Shown here one piece after another: positions 16,192-24,524 of a stretch of DNA of 34,157 nt. Position numbers and translations under genes: made by a program. The notes beneath the pieces are model-generated. The model made no database searches, was not told the origin of the DNA, and worked only from the letters and a program-made list of their open reading frames with translations. This DNA comes from Bacteroidales bacterium (lineage in GTDB: Bacteria > Bacteroidota > Bacteroidia > Bacteroidales > Bacteroidaceae): assembly GCA_022772475.1 (NCBI GenBank), contig JALEZQ010000072.1, forward strand, positions 1 to 34,157, read 5' to 3'. How positions within the stretch are numbered: the first letter of the stretch is position 1; every line of letters begins with the position of its first letter.

Positions 16192-17544
16192 TCAGACGCT
16201 GGGTAGCGAATGCCCATTTATTTTACGATAGAGGTCGAGGGCATAGACGTCGGTCATGCCCGAGACATAATCGAGCACAGCCATGATGCGGTCAATCAGG
16301 CGGGGTGCATCGAGCTGATACTGCGCCGACACCTGCTGCAGAAGCAGGCGGCTATAGGCTTTGTCGGGCTGAAGGACGGCCTCGGTCATGAGTTCGAGCA
16401 GGGTGTAGATGATGCGGTAGCCGGCCAGGTCGATGTCGGTCACCTCGCGGCTGTTGTAGATGCGGGCATAGGCCACGCGCTCACAGTGGCGGTAGGCGCT
16501 GAGCAGGGGCTCGGGCATGTGGTCGATGAGGCTGCCGGTGAAGGTGCCGGCGAGGATGGCTTCTTCGTTGTCCACAAAGACATTGACGGCGGCGCGCTCG
16601 AGGGCGTTGATGACGCACGAGCGGCAGTAGGCCACGCGGTCGCCGGGCGAGGTGGTCTCGGGATAGGCGGCACTGAGGCGCCGGCGCTCGTCGGGCGAGA
16701 AGAAGGCGAGATAGAGGCCGAGGGCCTCGTCGGCCGAGAGCAGACGCAGTTTGTAGGCGTCCTCAATGTCCATCACCTCATAGCAGATATCGTCGGCGGC
16801 CTCGACGAGATAGACCAGCGGATGGCGCATGGCGGTGACGCCGTCGGGGGTGAGGGTGCAGGGTATGCCCAGGGCGCCGGCGATGCGCAGGTAGGTGTCG
16901 CGCTCACTCTGGAAGAAGCCAAACTTGCCCTCCTTGGGGGTGGTGGTGGCCGTATAGGGATACTTGACGACGGCGGCGAGGGTGGCATAGGTCATGACGA
17001 AGCCGCCCTCGCGGCGGCCGTTGAAGCGGTGGGTGAGCAGGCGCAGGGTGTTGGCGTTGCCGTCAAAACTGGTGAGGTCGGCCCACTCGGCATCGCTCAG
17101 GCGCTGGCCGTCGGCCGTGGTGTAGGTGCGCAGACTGCTGCCGGCGCCTTCGGCAAAAAAACTGCGTATGGCGCGCTCGCCGCTGTGGCCGAAGGGCGGA
17201 TTGCCCATGTCGTGGGCCAGGCAGGCGGCCGAGACGATGGCGCCGATGTCGGCCAGCGAGGTGTCGGCCAGGGCGGGACGGCGGCGGATGAGTTCGCGCG
17301 CCACGTCGGTGCCCAGCGACCGGCCCACGCTCGACACCTCCAGGCTATGCGTCAGACGGTTGTGCACAAAGACGCTGCCGGGAAGGGGGAACACCTGCGT
17401 CTTGTTCTGCATACGGCGGAAGGGCGCGGAGAAGATAAGGCGGTCGTAGTCGCGCTGAAACTCGGTACGCATTTCGGTGACGGCGCGCGGGCTGTGCTCC
17501 TTGCCGTAGCGTTCGGAAGAGATAAGGCGGGTCCAATCCATCAT
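16192..17544 (-). CDS. dgt: Deoxyguanosinetriphosphate triphosphohydrolase (dGTPase)
   Basis: 450 residues with the HD-domain layout of dGTPases: FSAPFRRMQNKTQVFPL (38-54), the first metal His H66 in NRLTHSLEV, the HD pair H111-D112 in AHDMGNPPFGHSGE, and a later metal Asp in EAADDICYEVMD. It hydrolyses dGTP to deoxyguanosine and triphosphate and so trims the dNTP pool. The start is either of two adjacent ATGs (17544 or 17541). The TAAATTTG element upstream gives it its own promoter, divergent from that of dut, another dNTP-hydrolysing enzyme. The flippase gene follows on the same strand. Confidence 0.94.
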   Translation of the reverse strand: MMDWTRLISSERYGKEHSPRAVTEMRTEFQRDYDRLIFSAPFRRMQNKTQVFPLPGSVFVHNRLTHSLEVSSVGRSLGTDVARELIRRRPALADTSLADIGAIVSAACLAHDMGNPPFGHSGERAIRSFFAEGAGSSLRTYTTADGQRLSDAEWADLTSFDGNANTLRLLTHRFNGRREGGFVMTYATLAAVVKYPYTATTTPKEGKFGFFQSERDTYLRIAGALGIPCTLTPDGVTAMRHPLVYLVEAADDICYEVMDIEDAYKLRLLSADEALGLYLAFFSPDERRRLSAAYPETTSPGDRVAYCRSCVINALERAAVNVFVDNEEAILAGTFTGSLIDHMPEPLLSAYRHCERVAYARIYNSREVTDIDLAGYRIIYTLLELMTEAVLQPDKAYSRLLLQQVSAQYQLDAPRLIDRIMAVLDYVSGMTDVYALDLYRKINGHSLPSV

Positions 17545-17609
17545 GTCGGTCAGTGTGGGTCTGGGGGTTAGGATGAGGGGCGTCGCTGCCGCGTGGCAGT
17601 TGCGCTTGG

Positions 17610-17617
17610 CAAATTTA
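17610..17617 (-). promoter_or_regulatory. -7 promoter element for dgt
   Basis: The minus strand reads TAAATTTG, a full TAnnTTTG match, about 66 bp before the dgt start codon. Confidence 0.6.
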
Positions 17618-17692
17618 CCGAAAAAGGCGCAGAGGGGGCCGCTTTTTTATAGTTTTTACCAGTTGCGGCGGCCACGTTCACCAAGAAATCCG

Positions 17693-17700
17693 TACTTTTG
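17693..17700 (+). promoter_or_regulatory. -7 promoter element for the dut cluster
   Basis: TACTTTTG, a full TAnnTTTG match, lies about 100 bp before the dut start codon. With the minus-strand element at 17610-17617 it makes the 258-bp dgt-dut gap a divergent promoter region. Confidence 0.65.
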
Positions 17701-17802
17701 CTTCTCCATAGGCCATTGGCCACACCTATATATCTCCCACCGCAACACGCACTTATATAGTATATCGACCGCGGGACGCTCCGCTCCCCACCCCCACCTC
17801 CC

Positions 17803-18234
17803 ATGAAGATACGCATCATCAACCGCTCGCACCACGCCCTGCCGCAGTATGCCACGCCCCAGAGCGCCGGCATGGACCTCTGCGCCAACCTCGACGCCCC
17901 CGTCACACTGCCCTCGCTGGGCCGCGCCCTCATCCCGACGGGCCTCTACATCGCCCTGCCGCAGGGCTACGAGGCACAGATACGCCCGCGCTCCGGCCTG
18001 GCGCTGAAGAAGGGCATCACCCTGCTCAACACGCCGGGCACCATCGACGCCGACTACCGCGGCGAGATTGGCGTCATCGTGGCCAACCTCTCGGCCGAGC
18101 CCTTCACCATCGCCGACGGCGACCGCATCGCGCAGATGGTGGTGGCACGCCACGAAACGGTGTGCTGGGAGGCCGTAGAGCGCCTCGACGACACCGCCCG
18201 CGGCGACGGCGGCTTCGGCCACACGGGGGTGTGA
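17803..18234 (+). CDS. dut: dUTP diphosphatase
   Basis: 143 residues, the normal length of trimeric dUTPases, which split dUTP into dUMP and pyrophosphate and so keep uracil out of DNA. All five motifs are present: AGMDL (22-26), [11 protein letters not shown] (62-72), [14 protein letters not shown] (76-89) with the catalytic Asp, GDRIAQMV (106-113), and the C-terminal [10 protein letters not shown] (133-142). It is first in a same-strand cluster with a TPR lipoprotein, a DUF4292 lipoprotein and an EnvC-like protein, an order I recall as common in Bacteroidetes. Confidence 0.96.
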   Translation: MKIRIINRSHHALPQYATPQSAGMDLCANLDAPVTLPSLGRALIPTGLYIALPQGYEAQIRPRSGLALKKGITLLNTPGTIDADYRGEIGVIVANLSAEPFTIADGDRIAQMVVARHETVCWEAVERLDDTARGDGGFGHTGV

Positions 18235-18317
18235 TGCGCTCCCGCCCCTTTACTCCGCCTCAGCACCGGAACCGTTGCAAATTTCGCCCATTCCATCGCC
18301 AAAATACTATCACCAGC

Positions 18318-20165
18318 ATGTCCTTCTTCCTCCATAACCTATGTCGCCAAAGGGCCGTCTGCAGGGCCGTCTGCAGGGCCGCCCTCGTGCCGCTGCTCGC
18401 CGGCGTCGTCGCGTTGCTGACGGGCTGCGGGTCGGCAGCACGGACGGCCTCGGCGCCGGTCAAGACCGCTGACGGCGCGGAAGCCATGGAGACGTGCGTG
18501 CTGACGGCCGACGAGCAGGCGCGCTACGACGCCCTGTTCTTCGAGGCCATACGCTATAAAGAGCGTGGCGACAATGCCGAGGCCTACGAACTGCTCCGCA
18601 CGGCGCTGGCCATCGACCCGACGGCGCCCGAGGCGCTCTTTGAAATGGGGCAGATACTCGTCACCTACGCCGCCTACGGCGACACCGCCACCTACCAGCG
18701 CGGACTGGATTGCATGCGGCAGGCAGCGCTGCGCGACTCCTTCCACACGGACATCAGCGAGCAGTTGGCGGCCTGCTACGCCCGCAGCGGAGCCTACGAC
18801 CGGGCCATCGACATCTACCGCCACCTGACAGCGCACCGGCCAAAGCCCGCCATGCTCATCAAGATGGCCGGCATCCAGGAGCAGGCCACCGACTACACGG
18901 GCGCCATCGCCTCCATTGAGCAGTATGAAGCGCTGCAGGGGCGCGACGAGAACACCAGTCTGGTGAAGTTCCGCCTCTACAGCCGCATGAACGACTACTC
19001 GAGGGCCTACGCCGCCATCGAGGACCTCTACACCGAAAACCCCGACAACCTGGCCTACCGCGTGCTGCTGGGCGACCTGTACATGCAGAACGGATGCAAG
19101 GAAATGGCGCTGGCGGTATATCACGACGTGCTCGCCGTACAGCCGGACAACGCCGAGGCCCAACTCTCGCTGGCGGAATACTACCGCCACGAAGGCCCCG
19201 ACTCGCTCTACCACGTCGCCCTGCGCCGCGTGGTCCACAACGACATCATCGGCACCGCCGACAAGGCCAACGCCCTGCTGCGACTGGCACAGCGACAGCC
19301 CGAGACGGCGGCAGACTCGACGCTCTTCATGCAACTCTGCGCCTACGCCCTGGCCAAACGGCAGACGGAGCCGGACATCGCCATCGTCTATTTCGCCTAC
19401 CTCAAGGCCTCCGGCGCTGACGACATGCGTCTGGCACGCGCCGGCGAGAAGGTGCTCGAGGCCGACCCCGAGGACGACGCCACACGCCTGCAGACGCTGC
19501 TGACCTACTACCACCACGAGCGCTACCACGAGGTGGTGCGCCTCTGCCGCGACGGCTGCCTCTATTCGCCGGACGACATCGTCTATCCCCACCTGCTGAG
19601 CATCACCTACACCATGCTCGACTCGCTCGACGCTGCCGAAGCGGTGCTGGCCGAGGCCACCGGCCGCCTGAGCGACGACGACGACCCCGACGTGGCGTCG
19701 GAGATGCTGTGCAACTACGCCGACCTCATCCACAAGAAGGGGCGGCGGGAAGAGGCGTATGCCTTGTACGACCGCGCCTTGGAGTACAACCCCGACAACG
19801 TGCTCTGCCTGAACAACTACGCCTACTTCCTCTCGCAGGACGGCCTACACCTGGACCGCGCCGCCGAGATGAGCATGCGCACCATCGAGGCGGAGCCGGG
19901 CAACGCGGTGTATCTCGACACCTACGCCTGGATTCTGTATCTGAAGAAGGACTATGCCGGCGCACGCAAATACATCGACATGGCGCTGCACGACCTGCCC
20001 GAGACGGCGGAAAACGCCACCATCTTCGGCCATGCGGGCGACATCTACTACCGCTGCAGCCAGCGTCAGGAGGCGCTCAAACAGTGGGTCAAGGCACTAA
20101 GTCTGACCACGGACGCCAAGGAACGGCGCGAACTGCAGCGCAAGGTGCGCACACGCCGGCCGTAA
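18318..20165 (+). CDS. TPR-repeat lipoprotein
   Basis: 615 residues from the ATG at 18318; the frame is open to 18162 inside dut but only this start gives a proper lipoprotein signal, with lipobox LLTGC and Cys37. The mature protein is made of helical TPR-like repeats, clear examples being ALFFEAIRYKERGDNAEAYE, AYDRAIDIYRHL, EAYALYDRALEYNPDNVLCL and NNYAYFLSQDGLHLDRAAEM. It should be anchored in the outer membrane facing the periplasm and act as a scaffold. The signal peptide carries a perfect 12-bp duplication (AVCR twice). The gene sits between dut and the DUF4292 gene. Confidence 0.88.
   Translation: MSFFLHNLCRQRAVCRAVCRAALVPLLAGVVALLTGCGSAARTASAPVKTADGAEAMETCVLTADEQARYDALFFEAIRYKERGDNAEAYELLRTALAIDPTAPEALFEMGQILVTYAAYGDTATYQRGLDCMRQAALRDSFHTDISEQLAACYARSGAYDRAIDIYRHLTAHRPKPAMLIKMAGIQEQATDYTGAIASIEQYEALQGRDENTSLVKFRLYSRMNDYSRAYAAIEDLYTENPDNLAYRVLLGDLYMQNGCKEMALAVYHDVLAVQPDNAEAQLSLAEYYRHEGPDSLYHVALRRVVHNDIIGTADKANALLRLAQRQPETAADSTLFMQLCAYALAKRQTEPDIAIVYFAYLKASGADDMRLARAGEKVLEADPEDDATRLQTLLTYYHHERYHEVVRLCRDGCLYSPDDIVYPHLLSITYTMLDSLDAAEAVLAEATGRLSDDDDPDVASEMLCNYADLIHKKGRREEAYALYDRALEYNPDNVLCLNNYAYFLSQDGLHLDRAAEMSMRTIEAEPGNAVYLDTYAWILYLKKDYAGARKYIDMALHDLPETAENATIFGHAGDIYYRCSQRQEALKQWVKALSLTTDAKERRELQRKVRTRRP
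18353..18376 (+). repeat. 12-bp tandem duplication inside the TPR lipoprotein signal peptide
   Basis: GGCCGTCTGCAG occurs twice head to tail, with a partial third copy (GGCCG). It keeps frame and duplicates the residues AVCR in the n-region of the signal peptide. Confidence 0.8.
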
Positions 20166-20198
20166 CACACCGACACCACTCCTATTATATATAGACGC

Positions 20199-21062
20199 AT
20201 GAAACATTTCCCTCTCTATCTGCTGGCCGCCGCCCTGACGCTCACCGCCTGCCGCTCGTCGAAGCACGCCGTGGCCGGCAGCGATAGCGGCGTCACGGCC
20301 GCCACGCCCGCCGCAGACAGCAAAAAGGCCGACGCCGCGGCCGCCGCCCTCGTGGGCCGCATACAGAGCCACAGCCAGACGGCCAACGCCCTGACGGCAC
20401 GCCTCAAGGTGAACCTCAAGAGCGGCAGCAAGACCTTCGACCTGGGCGGCTCGCTGCGCATGAAGCGTAACGAGGTGGTGCAGATCTCGCTGACGATGCT
20501 GGGCTTCGAAGTGGCCCGCATGGAGTTTGCCCCCGACGGCGTGCTGCTCATCGACCGCGTGAACAAGCAGTATGTCAAGGCGGCCTATACTGACCTGTCG
20601 TTCCTGCGTCAGGCGCGCCTCGACTTCTACGCCCTGCAGGCCATGTTCTGGGCGGAGGTGTTCGAGCCCGGACAGCAGGGCAGCGCCTCGCCCACGGCCT
20701 TCGCCATCAGCCGGCAGGACGGGCAGACCATGCTGACGCTGCCCGATGCCCCGGCGCTGCGCTACGCCTTCAGCGTGGACGAAAGCACGGCGTGCCTGAC
20801 CAAGACAGAGGTGAGCAGCAAAAAGAGCAACCAGAACGCCACCTTCGCATGGACCTATGCCGACTACCAGCAGGTGGACAGCAAGCCTTTCCCCACCCGC
20901 ATGACGGCAGCCTTCCGCTTGGGAACGCGCGACGGCGGCTTCACCCTCAGCCTCTCGCGCATCGACCACAATGCCGACTGGGAAACGCACACCAAGGTGT
21001 CGTCCAAATATACGCAGCAAAAGGCTGAAGAACTGCTGGGCCGCCTGCTCAAAGGCGGATAG
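20199..21062 (+). CDS. DUF4292 family lipoprotein
   Basis: 287 residues with lipoprotein signal MKHFPLYLLAAALTLTAC (Cys18). After an Ala-rich linker the body shows the DUF4292 pattern: ALTARLKVNLKSGSKTFDLG, then GSLRMKRNEVVQISLTMLGF and MEFAPDGVLLIDRVNKQYVK. The fold is likely a LolA/LolB-like half-barrel that could handle lipids or lipoproteins in the periplasm, but this is inference. It lies 33 bp after the TPR lipoprotein gene and upstream of the EnvC-like gene in a cluster commonly kept together in Bacteroidetes. Confidence 0.88.
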   Translation: MKHFPLYLLAAALTLTACRSSKHAVAGSDSGVTAATPAADSKKADAAAAALVGRIQSHSQTANALTARLKVNLKSGSKTFDLGGSLRMKRNEVVQISLTMLGFEVARMEFAPDGVLLIDRVNKQYVKAAYTDLSFLRQARLDFYALQAMFWAEVFEPGQQGSASPTAFAISRQDGQTMLTLPDAPALRYAFSVDESTACLTKTEVSSKKSNQNATFAWTYADYQQVDSKPFPTRMTAAFRLGTRDGGFTLSLSRIDHNADWETHTKVSSKYTQQKAEELLGRLLKGG

Positions 21063-21080
21063 CACGCAGACGGCAAAGGG

Positions 21081-21128
21081 CTATGCCAAGACCTCTGGCA
21101 AAAACTATGCCAAGACCCTCTGCCAAGT
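21081..21128. repeat. 24-bp imperfect direct repeat between the DUF4292 and EnvC-like genes
   Basis: CTATGCCAAGACC followed by CTCTG(G/C)CAA occurs twice in tandem (21081-21104 and 21105-21128), with a few differences. It lies in the 130-bp spacer before the GTG start. The frame upstream of the GTG reads through it, but the copies do not keep a coherent protein pattern. Confidence 0.65.
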
Positions 21129-21192
21129 CCTCAGTCTCCCCATCATTTTCCTCCACTTTCCCCCACCCCTTCCCAAAAACCGCCTATTCAGC

Positions 21193-22590
21193 GTGAAACG
21201 CAGTATCTTCCTCTTCGTCATTCTCCTGATGGCCACGGCCTGCGCGCTGCCCGTAACGGCGCAAAACAGTCCGCGGGTAAAAGCCCTGCAGAAGGAAAGT
21301 ACGGCCCTGCGCCGGCAGATTGCCGAGTCGGAACAGTTGCTGCGGACGAACCGCAAGAACGTGGCTGGCCAACTGAACAACCTGGCTGTCCTCAACGACC
21401 GCATCGCCACGCAGGAGAAGATCGTCGAGGGCTACCGCACAGAGGTGACCACCCTGGGCACGTCCATCACCCGCCTGCAGCAGGACCTGCGGGCCCTCGA
21501 GACGGACCTGGCGGCTTGCAAGGACAAGTACCGCCGCTCGGTGATGTACCTGCACCGCAACAAACTGCTGCAAAACAAGTGGTCGTTCATCCTCATGTCG
21601 AAGAATTTCCGGCAGATGTACCGCCGTATGCGCTACGCCACCGACTATGCCAAGTACCTGCGCGTACAGGGCGAGGCCATACGCCAAAAAGAGGAGGCGG
21701 TGGCCAAGGCCAAGGCTCAGCTCGAGGCCGACCGCGCCGACAAAGACCTGATGCTGACAGAGGCACGCACGCAGCAGGGCGAACTGGAGAAACAGAAGGG
21801 CGAGCGCCAACGGATGGTCAGCCAGCTGCAGAGCCAGCAGAAGAAAATCAACGCCGCGCTGGCACAGCAGCGCAAGCAGCAGGCCACGCTCAACGCCCGC
21901 ATCGAGCGCCTTATCCAAGAGGAGATTGCCGCCGCCGAACGGGCCCGCAAGGAGCGTGAGCGCCGTGAACGCGAACGGCAGGAGCGCGAACGCCGCGAAC
22001 GCGAGCGCCGCGAGGCGGCGGCCAGAGCGGCGGCCAAGAAGAACGCGGGAAAGAGCAGTGGAAGCAAGGCCGCCGGCAGCAAGAGCAGCGACAGCAAGAG
22101 CGCCACGCCCTCGTCGCGGACGGCCACGCCGCGCTACGAGAGTGCCGACGAGACGGACCGCACCGTCTCGGGCAACTTCCGCGCCAACCGCGGCCGCCTG
22201 CCGGTGCCCATCACGGGAAGTTACGCCGTAACGAGCCGCTACGGCCAGAACACCGTCGAGGGCCTGCGCGGCGTCAGCCTGGACAACAAGGGCATCAACC
22301 TCACCGGGCGCCGCGGCGCACAGGCACGCGCCGTCTTCGGCGGCGAGGTGACGGCCGTCGCCAACGTCGGCGGCACCTACGTCGTCATCCTGCGCCACGG
22401 CGACTACTTCAGCGTCTATTCCAACCTCGCCGCCGTCAGCGTGCGCCACGGACAGCAGGTTTCCACGCGCCAGACCCTCGGCACCGTCGCCACCGACGCC
22501 TCGGGCAATGCCGTGCTTCACTTCCAGCTCCGCCAGCGACGCGGAGCCACAGCAAGCCACATCGACCCCCTGCCCTGGATTGCCCGATGA
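21193..22590 (+). CDS. EnvC-like murein hydrolase activator (degenerate M23/LytM protein)
   Basis: 465 residues from a GTG at 21193, which starts a signal peptide (KRSIFLFVILLMATACALPV..AQN). The frame is open to 20971 but that part is not protein-like. A long coiled coil fills about residues 28-230, followed by an R/E repeat (RERRERERQERERRERER) and a Ser/Lys-rich linker. The C-terminal LytM domain (GVSLDNKGINLTGRRGAQA, VILRHGDYFSVYSNLAAVSV, VLHFQLRQ) lacks the first His of the HxxxD zinc site and has HFQ instead of HxH. It is therefore probably not a peptidase but an activator of cell-division amidases, as known for EnvC. Last gene of the dut cluster. Confidence 0.88.
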   Translation: MKRSIFLFVILLMATACALPVTAQNSPRVKALQKESTALRRQIAESEQLLRTNRKNVAGQLNNLAVLNDRIATQEKIVEGYRTEVTTLGTSITRLQQDLRALETDLAACKDKYRRSVMYLHRNKLLQNKWSFILMSKNFRQMYRRMRYATDYAKYLRVQGEAIRQKEEAVAKAKAQLEADRADKDLMLTEARTQQGELEKQKGERQRMVSQLQSQQKKINAALAQQRKQQATLNARIERLIQEEIAAAERARKERERRERERQERERRERERREAAARAAAKKNAGKSSGSKAAGSKSSDSKSATPSSRTATPRYESADETDRTVSGNFRANRGRLPVPITGSYAVTSRYGQNTVEGLRGVSLDNKGINLTGRRGAQARAVFGGEVTAVANVGGTYVVILRHGDYFSVYSNLAAVSVRHGQQVSTRQTLGTVATDASGNAVLHFQLRQRRGATASHIDPLPWIAR

Positions 22591-22704
22591 GCACCGAGCA
22601 CCGAAAGATGCACACGCGGCAGGGGCGGCGCGCAGCAATTGTTGCACAAACACCCACCCTTTCTGCCATTTTGCTCTTTTTTTAAGAAAAAGTTAGCAAA
22701 AAGC

Positions 22705-22734
22705 ATTGTCTTCTCTAAAGAATGTATAACTTTG
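22705..22734 (+). promoter_or_regulatory. Promoter of gdhA
   Basis: ATTG at 22705-22708 (-33-like) and TAACTTTG at 22727-22734 (perfect -7 element) are 18 bp apart, close to the Bacteroidetes spacing of 19-21. The ATG of gdhA is 79 bp downstream of the -7 element. Confidence 0.75.
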
Positions 22735-22771
22735 CAAGGCTTTACCCCGCCAGCCCCGGGGCAAAGCCTTG
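22735..22771. promoter_or_regulatory. Inverted repeat at the predicted gdhA transcription start
   Basis: CAAGGCTTT at 22735-22743 pairs with AAAGCCTTG at 22763-22771, and CCCC at 22745-22748 pairs with GGGG at 22758-22761; one A/C mismatch separates them, with a 9-nt loop. The left arm abuts the -7 element, so the repeat spans the likely start site. This is where an operator would sit; as RNA, most of the left arm may be missing from the transcript. Function is inference. Confidence 0.55.
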
Positions 22772-22812
22772 CCTTTTACTACGCACGAAACAACCTAAAC
22801 ATACATCCTACA

Positions 22813-24150
22813 ATGAAAGCAACCGAAGTCATTGAAACCCTGAAGCGCCGCTTCCCAGGAGAGCCGGAGTACATCCAGGCCGTGAGCGAAGTGCTCGACA
22901 CCATCGAAGAAGAGTATAACAAGCACCCCGAGTTTGAGGCCGCCAACCTCATCGAGCGTCTGTGCATCCCCGAGCGCATCCTGTCGTTCCGCGTGACGTG
23001 GACGGACGATGCCGGCCGCGTGCAGACCAACATGGGCTACCGCGTGCAGCACTCCAACGCCATCGGCCCTTACAAGGGTGGCATCCGCTTCCACAGTTCG
23101 GTGAACCTGGGCATCCTCAAGTTCCTGGCCTTTGAGCAGACGTTCAAAAACTCGCTCACCACGCTGCCCATGGGCGGTGCCAAGGGAGGTTCGGACTTCT
23201 CGCCCCGCGGCAAGAGCAACGCCGAGGTGATGCGCTTCTGCCAGGCCTTCATGACGGAGCTCTGGCGCAACATCGGTCCCGACACCGACGTGCCCGCCGG
23301 CGACATCGGCGTGGGCGGCCGCGAAGTGGGCTACATGTTCGGCATGTACAAGAAGCTCACCCGCGAGCACACGGGTACCCTCACGGGCAAGGGCCTGGCC
23401 TTCGGCGGCTCCCTCGTGCGCCCCGAAGCCACGGGCTACGGCAACGTCTATTTCCTCCAGGAAATGCTCAAGACGCGCGGCATCGAACTCAAAGGCAAGC
23501 GCGTCTGCATCTCCGGTTCGGGTAACGTGGCCCAATATACGGCAGAGAAACTCATCCAGCTCGGCGCCATCCCCGTGACCATGTCCGACTCCGACGGCTA
23601 CATCTACGACCCCGAGGGCATCACCCGCGAGAAGCTCGACTATATCATGGAACTCAAGCAGCTCTACCGCGGCCGTATCCGCGAATATGCTGAAGAGTAT
23701 CCTGGCGTAAAATATGTGGCTGGTGCACGCCCCTGGGGCGAGAAGTGCGACATTGCCATGCCCTCGGCCACACAGAACGAAATCGACGGCGACGACGCCC
23801 GCCAGCTCCTCGCCAACGGCGTCATTGCCGTATCGGAAGGCGCCAACATGCCCTCCACCCCCGAAGCCGTCGATGCCTTCCTCGAGGCCGGCATCCTCTA
23901 CGCCCCGGGCAAGGCAGCCAACGCCGGCGGCGTGTCCGTATCGGGTCTGGAGATGACGCAGAACGCCCAGCACCTGTCGTGGAGCGCCGAAGAGGTAGAT
24001 CAGCGCCTGCACCGCATTATGGAGGACATCCATGCCCAGTGTGTGAAGTATGGCCAGCGCCCCGACGGCACCGTCAACTACGTCCGCGGCGCCAACGTCG
24101 CCGGCTTCATGAAGGTAGCCTCCGCCATGATGGCCCAGGGCATCCTCTGA
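22813..24150 (+). CDS. gdhA: Glutamate dehydrogenase, hexameric NADP-type
   Basis: 445 residues, the typical length of the hexameric enzyme that interconverts 2-oxoglutarate plus ammonia and glutamate. Key motifs: GPYKGGIRFH (85-94), the catalytic lysine K124 in MGGAKGGSDFSPRGK, the catalytic Asp D164 in DVPAGDIGVGGRE, and the Rossmann motif GSGNVAQ (235-241). Cofactor preference (NADPH) is assigned by closeness to E. coli-type GdhA, not by residues that I can prove. The ATG at 22813 follows the promoter; a longer frame reaching 22639 starts before it and is not real. Transcribed alone, and followed by a long hairpin. It is probably a main ammonia-assimilation gene. Confidence 0.95.
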   Translation: MKATEVIETLKRRFPGEPEYIQAVSEVLDTIEEEYNKHPEFEAANLIERLCIPERILSFRVTWTDDAGRVQTNMGYRVQHSNAIGPYKGGIRFHSSVNLGILKFLAFEQTFKNSLTTLPMGGAKGGSDFSPRGKSNAEVMRFCQAFMTELWRNIGPDTDVPAGDIGVGGREVGYMFGMYKKLTREHTGTLTGKGLAFGGSLVRPEATGYGNVYFLQEMLKTRGIELKGKRVCISGSGNVAQYTAEKLIQLGAIPVTMSDSDGYIYDPEGITREKLDYIMELKQLYRGRIREYAEEYPGVKYVAGARPWGEKCDIAMPSATQNEIDGDDARQLLANGVIAVSEGANMPSTPEAVDAFLEAGILYAPGKAANAGGVSVSGLEMTQNAQHLSWSAEEVDQRLHRIMEDIHAQCVKYGQRPDGTVNYVRGANVAGFMKVASAMMAQGIL

Positions 24151-24189
24151 CGCCGGAGATTTACCTCCTGTAACGCCACATAGAAACTG

Positions 24190-24241
24190 TTCGCGGCGCA
24201 ACCGTGATACCTCCAAAGAGGCATCGTGGTTGCGCCGCGAA
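24190..24241. terminator. 24-bp-stem hairpin after gdhA
   Basis: Arms 24190-24213 and 24218-24241 pair almost perfectly around a CAAA loop, beginning TTCGCGGCGCAACC and ending GGTTGCGCCGCGAA; there is one A-C mismatch and two G-T pairs. It lies 40 bp after the gdhA stop, where a terminator would be, but no T-run follows. It also directly abuts the right repeat block, so it could be part of that structure instead. Confidence 0.65.
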
Positions 24242-24250
24242 GCGTATAAA

Positions 24251-24524
24251 CAGCTTAGTAGGGCCATGTCCATTGACATGGCACCGGGAGCGCAGCTTAG
24301 TAGGGCCATATCCATTGACATGCCACCGGGGGCGCAGCTTAGTAGGGCCATGTCCATTGACATGGCACCGGGGGCGCAGCTTAGTAGGGCCATATCCATT
24401 GACATGCCACCGGGAGCGCAGCTTAGTGGTGGCATGTCCATTGACATGGCACCGGGGCGCAGCTTAGTAGTGGCATGTCCATTGACATGGCACCGGGGCG
24501 CAGCTTAGTGGTGGCATGTCCATT
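24251..24524. repeat. Right repeat block, part 1: seven 41-42-bp palindromic units
   Basis: Units begin CAGCTTAGT at 24251, 24293, 24335, 24377, 24419, 24460 and 24501 (42 bp four times, then 41 bp). Units 1 and 3 carry the perfect-arm core GCCATGTCCATTGACATGGC. Units 2 and 4 carry GCCATATCCATTGACATGCC, in which both arms have changed, so the first four form two 84-bp dimers. Units 5 to 7 have GTGGCATGTCC. There are no unique spacers, so this is not a CRISPR array. A frame with 14-residue repeats is open across the 42-bp units but breaks at the 41-bp ones. Confidence 0.92.

Noticed and set aside
24230-24508. Open frame with 14-residue repeats (MSIDMAPGAQ-type) across the 42-bp units
   Set aside because: The frame is open only because 42 is divisible by three. 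The 41-bp units shift the frame, no signal or promoter precedes it, and the same DNA is palindromic, which explains the pattern.
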